Assembly (NCBI GenBank): GCA_035550055.1
Contig: DASZRO010000036.1
Span: 1-49,014 of the forward strand
Origin: Mycobacteriales bacterium
GTDB lineage: Bacteria > Actinomycetota > Actinomycetes > JAFAQI01
Direction: 5' to 3'
Length of the DNA: 49,014 nt
How positions within the stretch are numbered: position 1 is the stretch's first letter; each line of letters begins with the position of its first letter. Below the pieces are notes generated by a model. That model was not told the DNA's origin. It ran no database searches and worked only from the letters and a program-made list of their open reading frames with translations. The position numbers were made by a program, and so were the translations under genes. Positions 33,760 to 42,568 of this stretch are shown piece after piece.

Positions 33760-33785
33760 ACTGCTGACTGCTGACTGCTGACTGC
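33760..33785 (+). repeat. Heptanucleotide tandem repeat
   Basis: The unit ACTGCTG is repeated 3.7 times just 12-37 bases upstream of the predicted start of the AbiEi-like gene. It may lie in its promoter or leader, where changes in copy number would alter spacing. Confidence 0.85.
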
Positions 33786-33796
33786 ATCTTGCACCG

Positions 33797-34735
33797 ATGA
33801 TCGACCGACCCGAAGCCCTTGGGCTTGACCGCGGCGGCGCCACAAGTCTGGACCAGTGCCTGGCTGCGGGCCTGAGCAAGCGACAGGTTCATCGTCTGGT
33901 GGCGAGCGGCCGGTGGCAGTCACCCTTCCCGCGGGTCTATGTCACGTTCAGCGGGCCGCTCCCGGCCGAGACAGTTCACCACGCCGCATTGCTCTACGCA
34001 GGAGCGAGCAGCGTGCTCAGCCACGAGTCCGCCGGCGCTTTGTGGCGACTCTGTCGAACTCCGCCCGAAGTCCATCTGCTCGTTCCCTACCCCCGCCAGG
34101 TCGACGAGCAGGTCGGACTCACCCTGCACCGATCCCGCACCCTGGTCGCTGACGAGATCCATCCGTGCCTGTCGCCGCGGCGCACCACGATCGAAAGAAC
34201 CGTGCTCGACCTGCTGGCCGGAAGGAACAGTGCCGACGCCGCACTTGGCCTGATCGGCGACGCCGTTCGTACTCGTACGACGACTGCGTTCCGATTGCGG
34301 AGCGCAGTGCTGGCGAAGCCTCGTACCCGATGGCGCCCGCTGATCTTGGACGCGCTGCCAGACATTGCCGCCGGCGCGCAGTCACCGCTCGAGCTCCGAG
34401 ACGCAGCCATCCGACGCCGCCACGGTCTGCCGGCGGGTCGCCGGCAGGTTCGTCGCTGCGGAAGCCACGTCGAGTATCTCGACGTCGTGATCGAGGAGTT
34501 CGGCCTGCACATCGAGCTCGACGGACGCCTCGGCCACGACCGAACCCGCGAACGATGGCGGGACATGCGCCGCGACAACCGAAGCGAGATCGCCGGGCTC
34601 CGACACCTTCGCTACGGCTGGGCAGACGTCGTTGATCGTCCCTGTCAGGTGGCGGCCGAGCAGGCGGAGGTTCTGCGTCAGCAGGGATGGACGGGCGTCC
34701 TGCGGCCCTGTCCCAACTGTCGTGGACCTTTGTGA
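33797..34735 (+). CDS. AbiEi-like winged-helix protein with DUF559/Vsr-type nuclease-fold domain
   Basis: A 312-residue protein. Residues about 15-75 match the AbiEi-type antitoxin winged helix (SKRQVHRLVASGRWQSPFPRVY) followed by the linked region (SVLSHESAGALW, RRTTIERTVLDLL). The C-terminal part (about 195-300) resembles DUF559, a PD-(D/E)xK nuclease-like fold: E in SPLELR, D in YLDVVI, E-D in IELDGR, then LRYGWADV. So it looks like a DNA-binding domain fused to a nuclease-like domain; neither activity is shown. It is divergent from ruvC, separates ruvC from yebC, which are usually adjacent, and is bracketed by two copies of a 44-bp palindromic repeat. Its stop codon TGA lies inside copy 2. 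No clear ribosome-binding site. No partner toxin gene is adjacent. Confidence 0.85.
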   Translation: MIDRPEALGLDRGGATSLDQCLAAGLSKRQVHRLVASGRWQSPFPRVYVTFSGPLPAETVHHAALLYAGASSVLSHESAGALWRLCRTPPEVHLLVPYPRQVDEQVGLTLHRSRTLVADEIHPCLSPRRTTIERTVLDLLAGRNSADAALGLIGDAVRTRTTTAFRLRSAVLAKPRTRWRPLILDALPDIAAGAQSPLELRDAAIRRRHGLPAGRRQVRRCGSHVEYLDVVIEEFGLHIELDGRLGHDRTRERWRDMRRDNRSEIAGLRHLRYGWADVVDRPCQVAAEQAEVLRQQGWTGVLRPCPNCRGPL

Positions 34736-34774
34736 GCCGCGCGGTACCTCCGGCGGTATCCACCGGCTCACGGA
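34731..34774 (-). repeat. Palindromic direct repeat, copy 2
   Basis: Second copy of the 44-bp repeat at 33672-33715. Here the outer arms pair perfectly (GTGAGCCG / CGGCTCAC). It begins at the stop codon of the plus-strand AbiEi-like gene and ends four bases before the minus-strand yebC stop, so it can act as a shared, bidirectional terminator hairpin. No T-run is present. Confidence 0.9.
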
Positions 34775-34778
34775 TCGG

Positions 34779-35528
34779 CTAGACGGACTCGAGGACCTCG
34801 TCGCTGACGTCGAAGTTGGCCCAGACGTTCTGGACGTCGTCGCAGTCCTCGAGCGCCTCGACGAGGCGCAGCACCTTGCGGCCGTTCTCGTCGTCGAGGG
34901 GCACCGAGACCGACGGCAGGAAGGCGGTGTCGGCAGACTCGACGGGGATGTTGGCCGCCTCGAGCGCGGCGCGTACGGCGGGGTTGTCGGTGGCCTCGGA
35001 GATCACCTCGAACTCCTCGCCGAGGTCGTTGACCTCCTCGGCGCCGGCGTCGAGCACCGCGCCGAGGACGTCGTCCTCGGACAGCCCGTCAGCCTTGGCG
35101 ACCAGCACGACACCCTTGCGGTTGAACAGGTACGCGACGCTGCCGGGGTCGGCCAGCGACCCGCCGTTGCGCGAGAGCGCGGTCCTGACCTCGGACGCGG
35201 CGCGGTTGCGGTTGTCCGTGAGGCACTCGACGAGAAGGGCGACGCCACCCGGGCCGTAGCCCTCGTAGGTGATCGCCTCCCAGTCGGCGCCGCCGGCGTC
35301 CACGCCGGATCCGCGGCGCACCGCGCGGTCGATGTTGTCGTTGGGGACGGAGTTGCCCTTGGCTTTCGCAATCGCGTCGGCCAGCGTCGGGTTGCCGGCC
35401 GGGTCGCCGCCTCCGGTACGAGCCGCGACCTCGATGTTCTTGATCAGCTTGGCGAACAGCTTGCCGCGCCGGGCGTCGACGACGGCCTTCTTGTGCTTGG
35501 TCGTCGCCCACTTCGAGTGGCCGCTCAC
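34779..35528 (-). CDS. YebC/PmpR-family protein (TACO1-like)
   Basis: A 249-residue protein starting [16 protein letters not shown], the universal YebC N-terminus, with [25 protein letters not shown] near the end in pieces. The family has been described as transcription regulator and, for TACO1-type members, as helper of translation; RuvC neighbourhood is common but its meaning is unclear. ATG start. Its stop is followed by the palindromic repeat; its start overlaps the pdxT stop by four bases. Confidence 0.95.
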   Translation of the reverse strand: MSGHSKWATTKHKKAVVDARRGKLFAKLIKNIEVAARTGGGDPAGNPTLADAIAKAKGNSVPNDNIDRAVRRGSGVDAGGADWEAITYEGYGPGGVALLVECLTDNRNRAASEVRTALSRNGGSLADPGSVAYLFNRKGVVLVAKADGLSEDDVLGAVLDAGAEEVNDLGEEFEVISEATDNPAVRAALEAANIPVESADTAFLPSVSVPLDDENGRKVLRLVEALEDCDDVQNVWANFDVSDEVLESV

Positions 35529-36115
35529 TGCGCGTTCTCCTTGACGATCGAGACGAAGAGCTCGTGGATGCGCGGGTCGCCGGTCAACTCCGGGTGGAAG
35601 GCCGTCGCGAGCAGCGTTCCCTGCCGCACTACGACGATTCTACCGTCGTGGCGAGCGAGAGCGGTCGCCGTCGGACCGAGCTGCTCGACCCACGGAGCGC
35701 GGATGAACACCCCGTCCACCTCGCCGAGCCCGGCCACGTCGACCGTTGCCTCGAACGAGTCGACCTGACGGCCGAACGCGTTGCGACGGACGGTCATGTC
35801 GATGCCGCCGAGCGCCACCTGGTCGGAGGTGCCATCGAGGATGCGGTCGGCCAGCAGGATCATCCCCGCACACGAGCCGTACGCCGGCAGCCCCGAGGCG
35901 ATCGCCTTGCGCAGCGGCTCGAGCAGCTCGAAGGTCACCAGCAGCTTGCCGATCGTCGTCGACTCTCCGCCGGGGATCACGATCCCGTCGAGCGCGCCGA
36001 GCTCATCCGGACGTCGAACGGCCCTCACCCGCGCGCCGCAGGCCTCGAGCGCTGCGCGGTGCTCGCGAACGTCGCCCTGAAGCGCCAGAACCCCGATGTC
36101 GGGGACTGCACTCAC
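35525..36115 (-). CDS. pdxT: Pyridoxal 5'-phosphate synthase glutaminase subunit PdxT
   Basis: A 196-residue class I glutaminase that supplies ammonia to PdxS for PLP synthesis. The catalytic Cys is in [11 protein letters not shown], with His and Glu in [10 protein letters not shown], and [11 protein letters not shown] contributes to the oxyanion site. Complete. Overlaps pdxS and yebC by four bases each. Confidence 0.96.
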   Translation of the reverse strand: MSAVPDIGVLALQGDVREHRAALEACGARVRAVRRPDELGALDGIVIPGGESTTIGKLLVTFELLEPLRKAIASGLPAYGSCAGMILLADRILDGTSDQVALGGIDMTVRRNAFGRQVDSFEATVDVAGLGEVDGVFIRAPWVEQLGPTATALARHDGRIVVVRQGTLLATAFHPELTGDPRIHELFVSIVKENAQ

Positions 36116-37014
36116 CAGCCGCGCTGAGCCAGCCGGTGGTCGACCGGCAGCGACTCGACGTTGATGCCGACCATCGCCTCACCGAGACCGCGGCTGACCT
36201 TCGCGACCACGTCGGCGTCGTCGTACATCGTGGTCGCCTGGACGATCGCCCGCGCCCGCGCCGCAGGGTCGCCGGACTTGAAGATGCCGCTGCCGACGAA
36301 CACGCCGTCCGCCCCGAGCTGCATCATCATCGCGGCGTCGGCGGGCGTGGCGATGCCTCCGGCGGTGAACAGCACCACGGGAAGGGCACCGGTCTCGGCG
36401 ACCTCCTTGACCAGCTCGTACGGCGCCGCCAGCTCCTTCGCCGCGACGTAGAGCTCGTCCTCGCTCATCCCGGCCAGCCGGCGGATCTCGCCGCGGATCG
36501 AGCGCATGTGCGTCACCGCGTTGGACACGTCTCCGGTCCCGGCCTCACCCTTCGAGCGGATCATGGCCGCACCCTCGGTGAGCCGGCGAAGCGCCTCGCC
36601 GAGGTTCGTCGCGCCGCAGACGAACGGCACGGTGAACGCCCACTTGTCGATGTGGTGGGCGTAGTCGGCCGGGGTCAGCACCTCGGACTCGTCGATGTAG
36701 TCCACGCCGAGCGACTGAAGCACCTGCGCCTCGACGAAATGGCCGATCCGGGCCTTCGCCATGACGGGGATGGACACCGCCGCGATGATCCCGTCGATCA
36801 TGTCGGGGTCGCTCATCCGGGAGACGCCGCCTTCGGCACGGATGTCCGCGGGCACCCGCTCCAGCGCCATGACCGCGACCGCGCCGGCGTCTTCGGCGAT
36901 CTTCGCCTGCTCCGGGGTGACGACGTCCATGATCACGCCGCCCTTGAGCATCTCCGCCATCCCGCGCTTGACGCGCGCCGTACCGGTCGAGGCCGCGGAT
37001 TCCGAAGTGCTCAC
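36112..37014 (-). CDS. pdxS: Pyridoxal 5'-phosphate synthase lyase subunit PdxS
   Basis: A 300-residue TIM-barrel enzyme that makes PLP from ribose 5-phosphate, glyceraldehyde 3-phosphate and ammonia. Active-site lysines lie in KGGVIMDV and in [13 protein letters not shown], and the phosphate site in SKGEAGTG and [10 protein letters not shown]. The GTG start overlaps the upstream stop by four bases (GTGA). It forms a complex with PdxT encoded next. Confidence 0.96.
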   Translation of the reverse strand: MSTSESAASTGTARVKRGMAEMLKGGVIMDVVTPEQAKIAEDAGAVAVMALERVPADIRAEGGVSRMSDPDMIDGIIAAVSIPVMAKARIGHFVEAQVLQSLGVDYIDESEVLTPADYAHHIDKWAFTVPFVCGATNLGEALRRLTEGAAMIRSKGEAGTGDVSNAVTHMRSIRGEIRRLAGMSEDELYVAAKELAAPYELVKEVAETGALPVVLFTAGGIATPADAAMMMQLGADGVFVGSGIFKSGDPAARARAIVQATTMYDDADVVAKVSRGLGEAMVGINVESLPVDHRLAQRGW

Positions 37015-37559
37015 ACCTCAACTTTATGCCGCTTGACAACTGAGTTCGCCGGCGTCGGCAGCTCCTCGTCGTCCATCTCGAAGTACGCCGGGTGCGGCGC
37101 GTGACCGGCCAGCCGCAGCCAGCGGACCGTACGACGGTCCCGGATCACCAGCGCGTCGCGAACGGTGTCGTTGTAGAAGCGCCGGGCGATCGATGCCCGC
37201 AGCGCGTCGTCGTGCACGTCGATTGCGGCCGCACTCGGTGCGAGGAACACCTGTCGATGCTCCTCGGCGAGGCGGGCGAGCTCGCGGGAGAGCAGGTTCT
37301 CGGCCACCTCTCGGTCGTGGGCGAGGCCGCGGACGGCGAGCGTCCCCGACACGGCCGTCGCAGCGCCGCCGCCGAGCGCCGCCGGCAGCTCCGCCACCAG
37401 CACCGCCACCGATGCGCTGCGCTTGCGCAGCTGGGCGTCGAGGGCCGCGGCGGCCGCGTCGATCCTCGCGTGCAGCCCGTCGAGCCGTCGAGCCGTGAAC
37501 ACGCCGTAGAGCGCGATGACGGCAAGGACGGCGGCAAGAGCGACCAACCTGACCGCCAC
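37011..37559 (-). CDS. LemA-like single-pass membrane protein
   Basis: A 182-residue protein with an N-terminal helix (about residues 3-22) and a helical body. The pattern [24 protein letters not shown] and the later [15 protein letters not shown] resemble the LemA fold, where a long helix precedes an RxYN motif. The usual hydrophobic LemA ending is replaced by a short acidic segment ([12 protein letters not shown]). Function is unknown. GTG start. It lies between pimA and pdxS, coupled to pdxS by a four-base overlap. Confidence 0.75.
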   Translation of the reverse strand: MAVRLVALAAVLAVIALYGVFTARRLDGLHARIDAAAAALDAQLRKRSASVAVLVAELPAALGGGAATAVSGTLAVRGLAHDREVAENLLSRELARLAEEHRQVFLAPSAAAIDVHDDALRASIARRFYNDTVRDALVIRDRRTVRWLRLAGHAPHPAYFEMDDEELPTPANSVVKRHKVEV

Positions 37560-37570
37560 AACGCGCGACG

Positions 37571-38737
37571 CTACAGCCCGCGGAGCTGGGTTTCGAACGC
37601 GGCGGTGTCGATCAGGTCGGGGTCCTCCTCGACGTGGCCCGTCGAGGCCGCGATCGCGGTCTCATAGACCCGCAAGATCTCCCCGACGACGACCGACCAG
37701 TCGTACCGGGTGACGACGGCACGCGCGGCTTCGCGCAGCTCGTCTCGACGCTCGGCCGACCGCAGCAGATCGGCGCACCCCGCGGCGAGGGAGGCCGGGT
37801 CCCCAACCGCCGTCAGCTCTCCGAGCCGGCCGCCCTCGAGCACCTGCGCGAAGGCGTCGAGGTTGCTCGCGACGATCGGGGCACCCGCCGACATCGCTTC
37901 CAGCAGGATGATCCCGAAGCTCTCGCCGCCGGTGTTGGGCGCAGCGAACACATCGACCGAGGCGTACAGCCGCGCCTTGTCGGCATCGCTCACCCGGCCG
38001 AGCATCGTCACCCCCCGCGGCACGGCGGGCGGCTCCCCCGGTCCGGCGACCAGCACCTGCAAATCGGGGAACTCCTCACGCAGCGTCGGCAGCGCGTCGA
38101 AGAGGACCTGCAGCCCCTTGCGGGGCTCGTCGACGCGCCCGACGAACCCGATCGTCCGGCCGATCCCGGCGTCCGTGCGTTGCCAGCCGGACAGCGGGGC
38201 CGCTGCGGCGTACCGCCCGACGTGCACGCCGTTCGGCACGACGACCGCGTCGCCGCCGAGGTGCTCGACGATCGTCTTACGGGCGGCCGAGGAGACCGCG
38301 ATCCTGCCGGCGAGCCGTTCCATGTAGATCTGCAGCGGCGTCTGCAGCAGGCTGAGGATCCGCGACTTCGGGTTGGCGGCGTGGAAGGTCGCGACGATCG
38401 GCCCTCGCGCGTTGCCCAGCGCGAGCAACGACAGCGAGAAGGTCTCCGGGGAGTGGACGTGCAGCACGTCGAAGTCGCCGTCGTGCAACCACCGGCGCAG
38501 TCGGAGCTGGCTGACCGGACCGATGAGCAGCCGTGAGATTGAGCCGTTGTACGGGATCGGCACGCTGCGCCCGGCACGGGTCACGTACGCCGGGAGCGGC
38601 ACCTCGTCGTCGTCGACGGGAGTGATCACCTCGACGTGGTGGCCCCGCCCCAGCAGGGCTTCGGTCAGGTCGGCGATGTGCGCGACGACGCCGCCGGGGA
38701 TGTCCCACGGGTACGGCGACACGATGCCGATGCGCAT
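37571..38737 (-). CDS. pimA: Phosphatidylinositol alpha-mannosyltransferase PimA
   Basis: A 388-residue GT-B glycosyltransferase (GT4 class) that adds the first mannose from GDP-mannose to phosphatidylinositol at the inner face of the membrane. PimA-type features are the N-terminal GIVSPYPWDIPGGV, PIPYNGSISRL, HVHSPETFSLS and the C-terminal GESFGIILLEAMSAG with the EX7E pair. Complete. It follows the acyltransferase by seven bases in the PIM operon. Confidence 0.93.
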   Translation of the reverse strand: MRIGIVSPYPWDIPGGVVAHIADLTEALLGRGHHVEVITPVDDDEVPLPAYVTRAGRSVPIPYNGSISRLLIGPVSQLRLRRWLHDGDFDVLHVHSPETFSLSLLALGNARGPIVATFHAANPKSRILSLLQTPLQIYMERLAGRIAVSSAARKTIVEHLGGDAVVVPNGVHVGRYAAAAPLSGWQRTDAGIGRTIGFVGRVDEPRKGLQVLFDALPTLREEFPDLQVLVAGPGEPPAVPRGVTMLGRVSDADKARLYASVDVFAAPNTGGESFGIILLEAMSAGAPIVASNLDAFAQVLEGGRLGELTAVGDPASLAAGCADLLRSAERRDELREAARAVVTRYDWSVVVGEILRVYETAIAASTGHVEEDPDLIDTAAFETQLRGL

Positions 38738-38744
38738 GGCTGCC

Positions 38745-39662
38745 TCAGACCGAGAGGTTGTCGCTCAACCGCGACGTGTCCAGATCATCCACCCAGACGC
38801 GCTGCAGCATGTGCCAGTCCTGCGGGTCGGTCCTGATCGCCTCGGCAAAGGCGTCCGCCATCTGCTGGGTCATCGCCCGGATCTTCGCCTCCCGGTCACC
38901 CTCGTCCGGCACCACGATCTGCTCGTGGATCCGGGTGCGCCAGTGCCGGCGGTCGGGGAAGGTCAACGTGACCGGCAGGAGTGCGGCGCCGGTGTCGTGC
39001 GCGAGCGCAGCCGGGCCCGCGGGCATCCGGGCGCCGGACCCGAAGAAGTCGACCTCGATGCCCGTCGCGGTCAGGTCGCGGTCGGCGAGCAGGCACAGCG
39101 TCCCGCCGGCTCGAAGCCGCTCGGCGAGCAGCTCGAACGGCGCCCGCTCGCCACCGGTGAGCGGGACGACCTCCATCCCGAGGGACTCGCGGAAGGTCAC
39201 GAACCGGTTGAACAGCGACTCGGGCCTGATCCGCTCCGCGACGGTCGTGAACGGGACCCCTGTCCCCGCCAGCCAAGCCCCGGCCTGGTCCCAGTTCCCC
39301 ATGTGCGGCAGCGCGAGGATCATGCCCTTGCCTGCGGCGACGGCGTCGCGCAGCCGCTGCTCGTCGACGCAGTGCGTGCGGGCGATCAGGTCGTCCTTGC
39401 GCATGCTCGGCAGCTGGAACACCTCGCACCAGTAGCGCATGTAGGACCGGACACCGTCGCGGGTGAGCAGTCGCAGCTCGCGGTCGCTCGCGTCGGGCAC
39501 CACGCGGGCGAGGTTGTCGTGCAGCGTGATCACGCCGGAGCCGGACCGGACCCAGTAGGCATCGGCGATCGCGTCGAACTGCCGCCGGGCGAGCCGCTCC
39601 GGCATGCCGCGCATGACCGCCCAGCCCGCCGCGTAGACGACGTCGGCGAGGTTCTCGTTCAA
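38745..39662 (-). CDS. Phosphatidylinositol mannoside acyltransferase
   Basis: A 305-residue acyltransferase of the LpxL/HtrB-like family, by position the PatA-type enzyme that adds an acyl chain to the mannose of PIM. The catalytic HX4D motif is seen in PHMGNWDQ, and LADRDLTATGIEVDFFG is typical. I chose the TTG at 39662, which overlaps the pgsA stop as TTGA and gives the usual LNENLADVVYAAGW beginning; the frame extends to 39758 as a shadow of pgsA. Confidence 0.9.
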   Translation of the reverse strand: MNENLADVVYAAGWAVMRGMPERLARRQFDAIADAYWVRSGSGVITLHDNLARVVPDASDRELRLLTRDGVRSYMRYWCEVFQLPSMRKDDLIARTHCVDEQRLRDAVAAGKGMILALPHMGNWDQAGAWLAGTGVPFTTVAERIRPESLFNRFVTFRESLGMEVVPLTGGERAPFELLAERLRAGGTLCLLADRDLTATGIEVDFFGSGARMPAGPAALAHDTGAALLPVTLTFPDRRHWRTRIHEQIVVPDEGDREAKIRAMTQQMADAFAEAIRTDPQDWHMLQRVWVDDLDTSRLSDNLSV

Positions 39663-40288
39663 GAGGCGGCGGCTCGGGCCTGGAGCAGCTTCGCCTGACG
39701 GCGTACCTCGACGATCCGCTGGATCACGGTCACCGACGTCGCGGCGGCGAGGCCCCACAAGCCGATGGCGCGCAGCACCGGCAGCCCGAAGATCCCGGAG
39801 AACCCGGTCAGCACGAGGATCGCGATCAGCCGCTCGGAGCGCTCGGCGATGCCGACGTTCGCGGTCATCCCGAGGCTTTCGGCACGGGCTTTGGAGTACG
39901 ACGTGACGACGCCGGCGACGAGGTCATAAAGCGCGACCGCACACAGCGTGGTGTTGTTGCCCCGCCCGGCGTACCAGAGCGCGAGCGAGCCGAACACCGC
40001 CCCGTCGCCGACGCGATCCAGCGTCGAGTCGAGGAACGCACCCCACGGGCCGCTCGTGCCACGAGCCCGCGCCACTGCGCCGTCCATGAGGTCGGAGAAC
40101 ACGAACGCGGTGATGACGAGCGTGCCGACGAGGAACCGACCGCGCGGATAGAAGCCGAGCGCACCGCCGGTGACCCCGATCGTGCCGACGACCGTCAGCG
40201 CGTCGGGAGTGATGCCGATCGCGACCATACGGCGCGCAATGGGATCGACCACACGGTTGATCTGCGGGCGAGCGTGGATGCCGAGCAT
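39659..40288 (-). CDS. pgsA: Phosphatidylinositol phosphate synthase (CDP-alcohol phosphatidyltransferase)
   Basis: A 209-residue membrane enzyme with about six helices. The CDP-alcohol motif D-x2-DG-x2-AR-x8-G-x3-D-x3-D is complete in SDLMDGAVARAR to FLDSTLDR. In actinobacteria this gene, next to the PIM acyltransferase and pimA, makes phosphatidylinositol phosphate from CDP-diacylglycerol and inositol phosphate. Start at ATG 40288 (MLGIHARPQINRVVDP), which matches relatives; the frame opens to 40342. It is the first gene of the operon. Confidence 0.92.
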   Translation of the reverse strand: MLGIHARPQINRVVDPIARRMVAIGITPDALTVVGTIGVTGGALGFYPRGRFLVGTLVITAFVFSDLMDGAVARARGTSGPWGAFLDSTLDRVGDGAVFGSLALWYAGRGNNTTLCAVALYDLVAGVVTSYSKARAESLGMTANVGIAERSERLIAILVLTGFSGIFGLPVLRAIGLWGLAAATSVTVIQRIVEVRRQAKLLQARAAAS

Positions 40289-40304
40289 CGTGCGCTGAGG
40301 ATAG

Positions 40305-40318
40305 CGAGATCGATCTCG
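40305..40318. promoter_or_regulatory. Perfect 14-bp palindrome between pgsA and the EF-G-like gene
   Basis: CGAGATCGATCTCG is fully self-complementary and lies in the 99-bp divergent gap, 17 bases upstream of the pgsA start and 70 upstream of the EF-G-like start. It is a plausible operator for either or both genes. No known regulator is recognised. Confidence 0.35.
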
Positions 40319-40387
40319 GTCGAGGTCTTGTCGGGTCGGCACTTCAGGAGGACAGTCCGAACCGAGGGGCGAGACGAGGAGGCAACC

Positions 40388-42538
40388 ATGGCCGACAAGA
40401 CGAGCACTTCAGGAGCCGCGGGCAGGGCACCAGTGGCCGACGAGCCGGGGCGGATCCGCAATGTCGTGCTCGTCGGCCATTCGGGTGCCGGCAAGACCAC
40501 GCTGGCCGAAGCACTCCTCGTCGCGACCGGGACGATCCCGCGGGCCGGCCGCGTCGAGGACGGCACGACGGTCAGCGACTTCGACGAAGCGGAGATCCGC
40601 CAGCAGCGGTCGATCAGCCTGACCCTCACCCCGTTCGAGCACGCCGGCGTCAAGGTCAACCTCCTGGACTCCCCCGGCTACGCCGACTTCACCGGTGACC
40701 TGCGCGCCGGGTTGCGCGCCGCGGACGCTGCGCTGTTCGTCGTCAGCGCGGCCGATGGGATCGACGGCACGACGCGGATGATGTGGGAGGAGTGCGCGAC
40801 GGTCGGCATGCCGCGTGCCGTCGTGATCACGAGGCTGGACTCGCCCCGCGCCGACTACGACGCGACCCTGGCGGCCTGCCAGGAGGCGTTCGGCGACGGC
40901 GTACTCCCGATCTACCTGCCGCTGCACGGGGACGGCGACGAGGTCGCGGGCCTGATCGGGCTGCTGTCCCAGCAGGTCGTCGACTACAGCGGCGGGCAGC
41001 GGGTCCAACGCGATCCCGACCCCGAGCACCTGCCGTTGATCCAGGAGCACCGCAACACCCTGATCGAGGGGATCATCGCCGAGTCCGAGGACGAGACGTT
41101 GATGGACCGCTACCTGGGCGGTGAGGACATCGACGTGAAGGTGCTCATCGACGACCTGGAGACGGCGGTCGCCCGCGGCAGCTTCTACCCCGTACTGACG
41201 GCGTGCGCCGGCAGCGGGCTCGGCATGGCCGAGCTCCTCGAGGTGCTCACCGGCGCGTTTCCCTCGCCACTCGAGCACCCGCAGCTGCCCGTGACCCGGC
41301 CGGACGGCACACCCGTCGAGCCGCTGGTCTGCGACCCGGCGTCCCGGTTGTGCGCGGAGGTCGTCAAGACCACGACCGACCCGTACGTCGGACGCATCTC
41401 CCTGGTCCGGGTCTTCTCCGGCACGTTGCGACCCGACGCGGTGCTGCACGTGTCCGGTCACGGCCTCGCCGAGCGCGGTCACGAAGACCACGACGTGGAC
41501 GAGAAAGTCGGCTCGCTCGCGGTGCCCCTCGGCAAGACGCTGCACCCGGTGGACCACGCCATCGCCGGGGACATCGTCGCCATCGCGAAGCTGGCCCGCG
41601 CCGAGACCGGCGACACGCTGTCGACGAAGGACGACCCGCTGCTCGTCGCCGCCTGGGAGATGCCGGAGCCGCTTCTGCCGGTCGCGATCGAGGCGAAGAG
41701 CAAGGCCGACGAGGACAAGCTCTCGACCGGGCTGCAACGGGTCGTCGCCGAGGAGCCGACGGTGCGCCTCGACCGCAACACCGAAACGGCCCAGCTGATC
41801 CTGTGGTGCATGGGCGAGGCGCACGCCGACGTCCTCATCGATCGGCTGTCGAGCAAGTACGGCGTCGCGGTGGAGCGGGTCGAGCTCCGGGTGCCGCTGC
41901 GCGAGACGTTCTCGAGCGCGGCCAGCGGCCACGGCCGGCACGTGAAGCAGTCGGGCGGCCACGGTCAGTTCGCGGTCTGCGACGTCGACTTCGAGCCACT
42001 CCCGGAGGGAGCGGGCTTCGAGTTCGTCGACAAGATCTACGGCGGGTCGGTGCCCAACCAGTTCATCCCGTCAGTGGAGAAGGGCATCCGCGCGCAGATG
42101 GAACGCGGCGTCGCCGCGGGCTATCCGGTGGTCGACGTCCGGGCGACGCTGCGAGACGGAAAGGCGCACTCCGTCGACTCCTCGGACATGGCCTTCCAGA
42201 TGGCCGGCGGGCTCGCTCTCAAAGACGCCGCGGAGAAGGCGCAGATCTCACTGCTCGAACCGGTCCTCGAAGTGTCGGTGCTCGTCGCGGACGACTACGT
42301 CGGCGCGGTCATGAGCGACCTGTCCACCAGGCGCGGCCGCGTCACCGGGACTGAGCCGGTCGGCACCGGCCGCACGCTGGTCCGGGCCGAGGTCCCGGAA
42401 GTCGAGGTGACCCGCTACGCCATCGACCTGCGCTCGCTCTCGCACGGCACGGGCAGCTTCAGCCGCCACCACCTCCGCTACGAGCCGATGCCGCCGCAGC
42501 TCGCGTCGAAGGTGATCTCCTCATCGCGGTCTCAGTAA
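40388..42538 (+). CDS. Elongation factor G-like protein EF-G2
   Basis: A 716-residue translational-GTPase-like protein. The G1 loop is GHSGAGKTT, G3 reads DSPGYADF and G4 TRLD, followed by EF-G domains II to V (GHGRHVKQSGGHGQF, SVEKGIRAQME, GTGSF). In canonical EF-G the G3 motif is DTPGH and the His helps GTP hydrolysis; here it is Tyr, and the G4 NKxD is TRLD. Mycobacterial EF-G2 proteins of this group are reported to lack ribosome-dependent GTPase activity. The ATG at 40388 is preceded by GAGGAGG; the open frame begins earlier at 40274 without support. Divergent from pgsA. Confidence 0.93.
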   Translation: MADKTSTSGAAGRAPVADEPGRIRNVVLVGHSGAGKTTLAEALLVATGTIPRAGRVEDGTTVSDFDEAEIRQQRSISLTLTPFEHAGVKVNLLDSPGYADFTGDLRAGLRAADAALFVVSAADGIDGTTRMMWEECATVGMPRAVVITRLDSPRADYDATLAACQEAFGDGVLPIYLPLHGDGDEVAGLIGLLSQQVVDYSGGQRVQRDPDPEHLPLIQEHRNTLIEGIIAESEDETLMDRYLGGEDIDVKVLIDDLETAVARGSFYPVLTACAGSGLGMAELLEVLTGAFPSPLEHPQLPVTRPDGTPVEPLVCDPASRLCAEVVKTTTDPYVGRISLVRVFSGTLRPDAVLHVSGHGLAERGHEDHDVDEKVGSLAVPLGKTLHPVDHAIAGDIVAIAKLARAETGDTLSTKDDPLLVAAWEMPEPLLPVAIEAKSKADEDKLSTGLQRVVAEEPTVRLDRNTETAQLILWCMGEAHADVLIDRLSSKYGVAVERVELRVPLRETFSSAASGHGRHVKQSGGHGQFAVCDVDFEPLPEGAGFEFVDKIYGGSVPNQFIPSVEKGIRAQMERGVAAGYPVVDVRATLRDGKAHSVDSSDMAFQMAGGLALKDAAEKAQISLLEPVLEVSVLVADDYVGAVMSDLSTRRGRVTGTEPVGTGRTLVRAEVPEVEVTRYAIDLRSLSHGTGSFSRHHLRYEPMPPQLASKVISSSRSQ

Positions 42539-42568
42539 CGGCCGAAGCAGCGGACGTAGGCTCGGATC

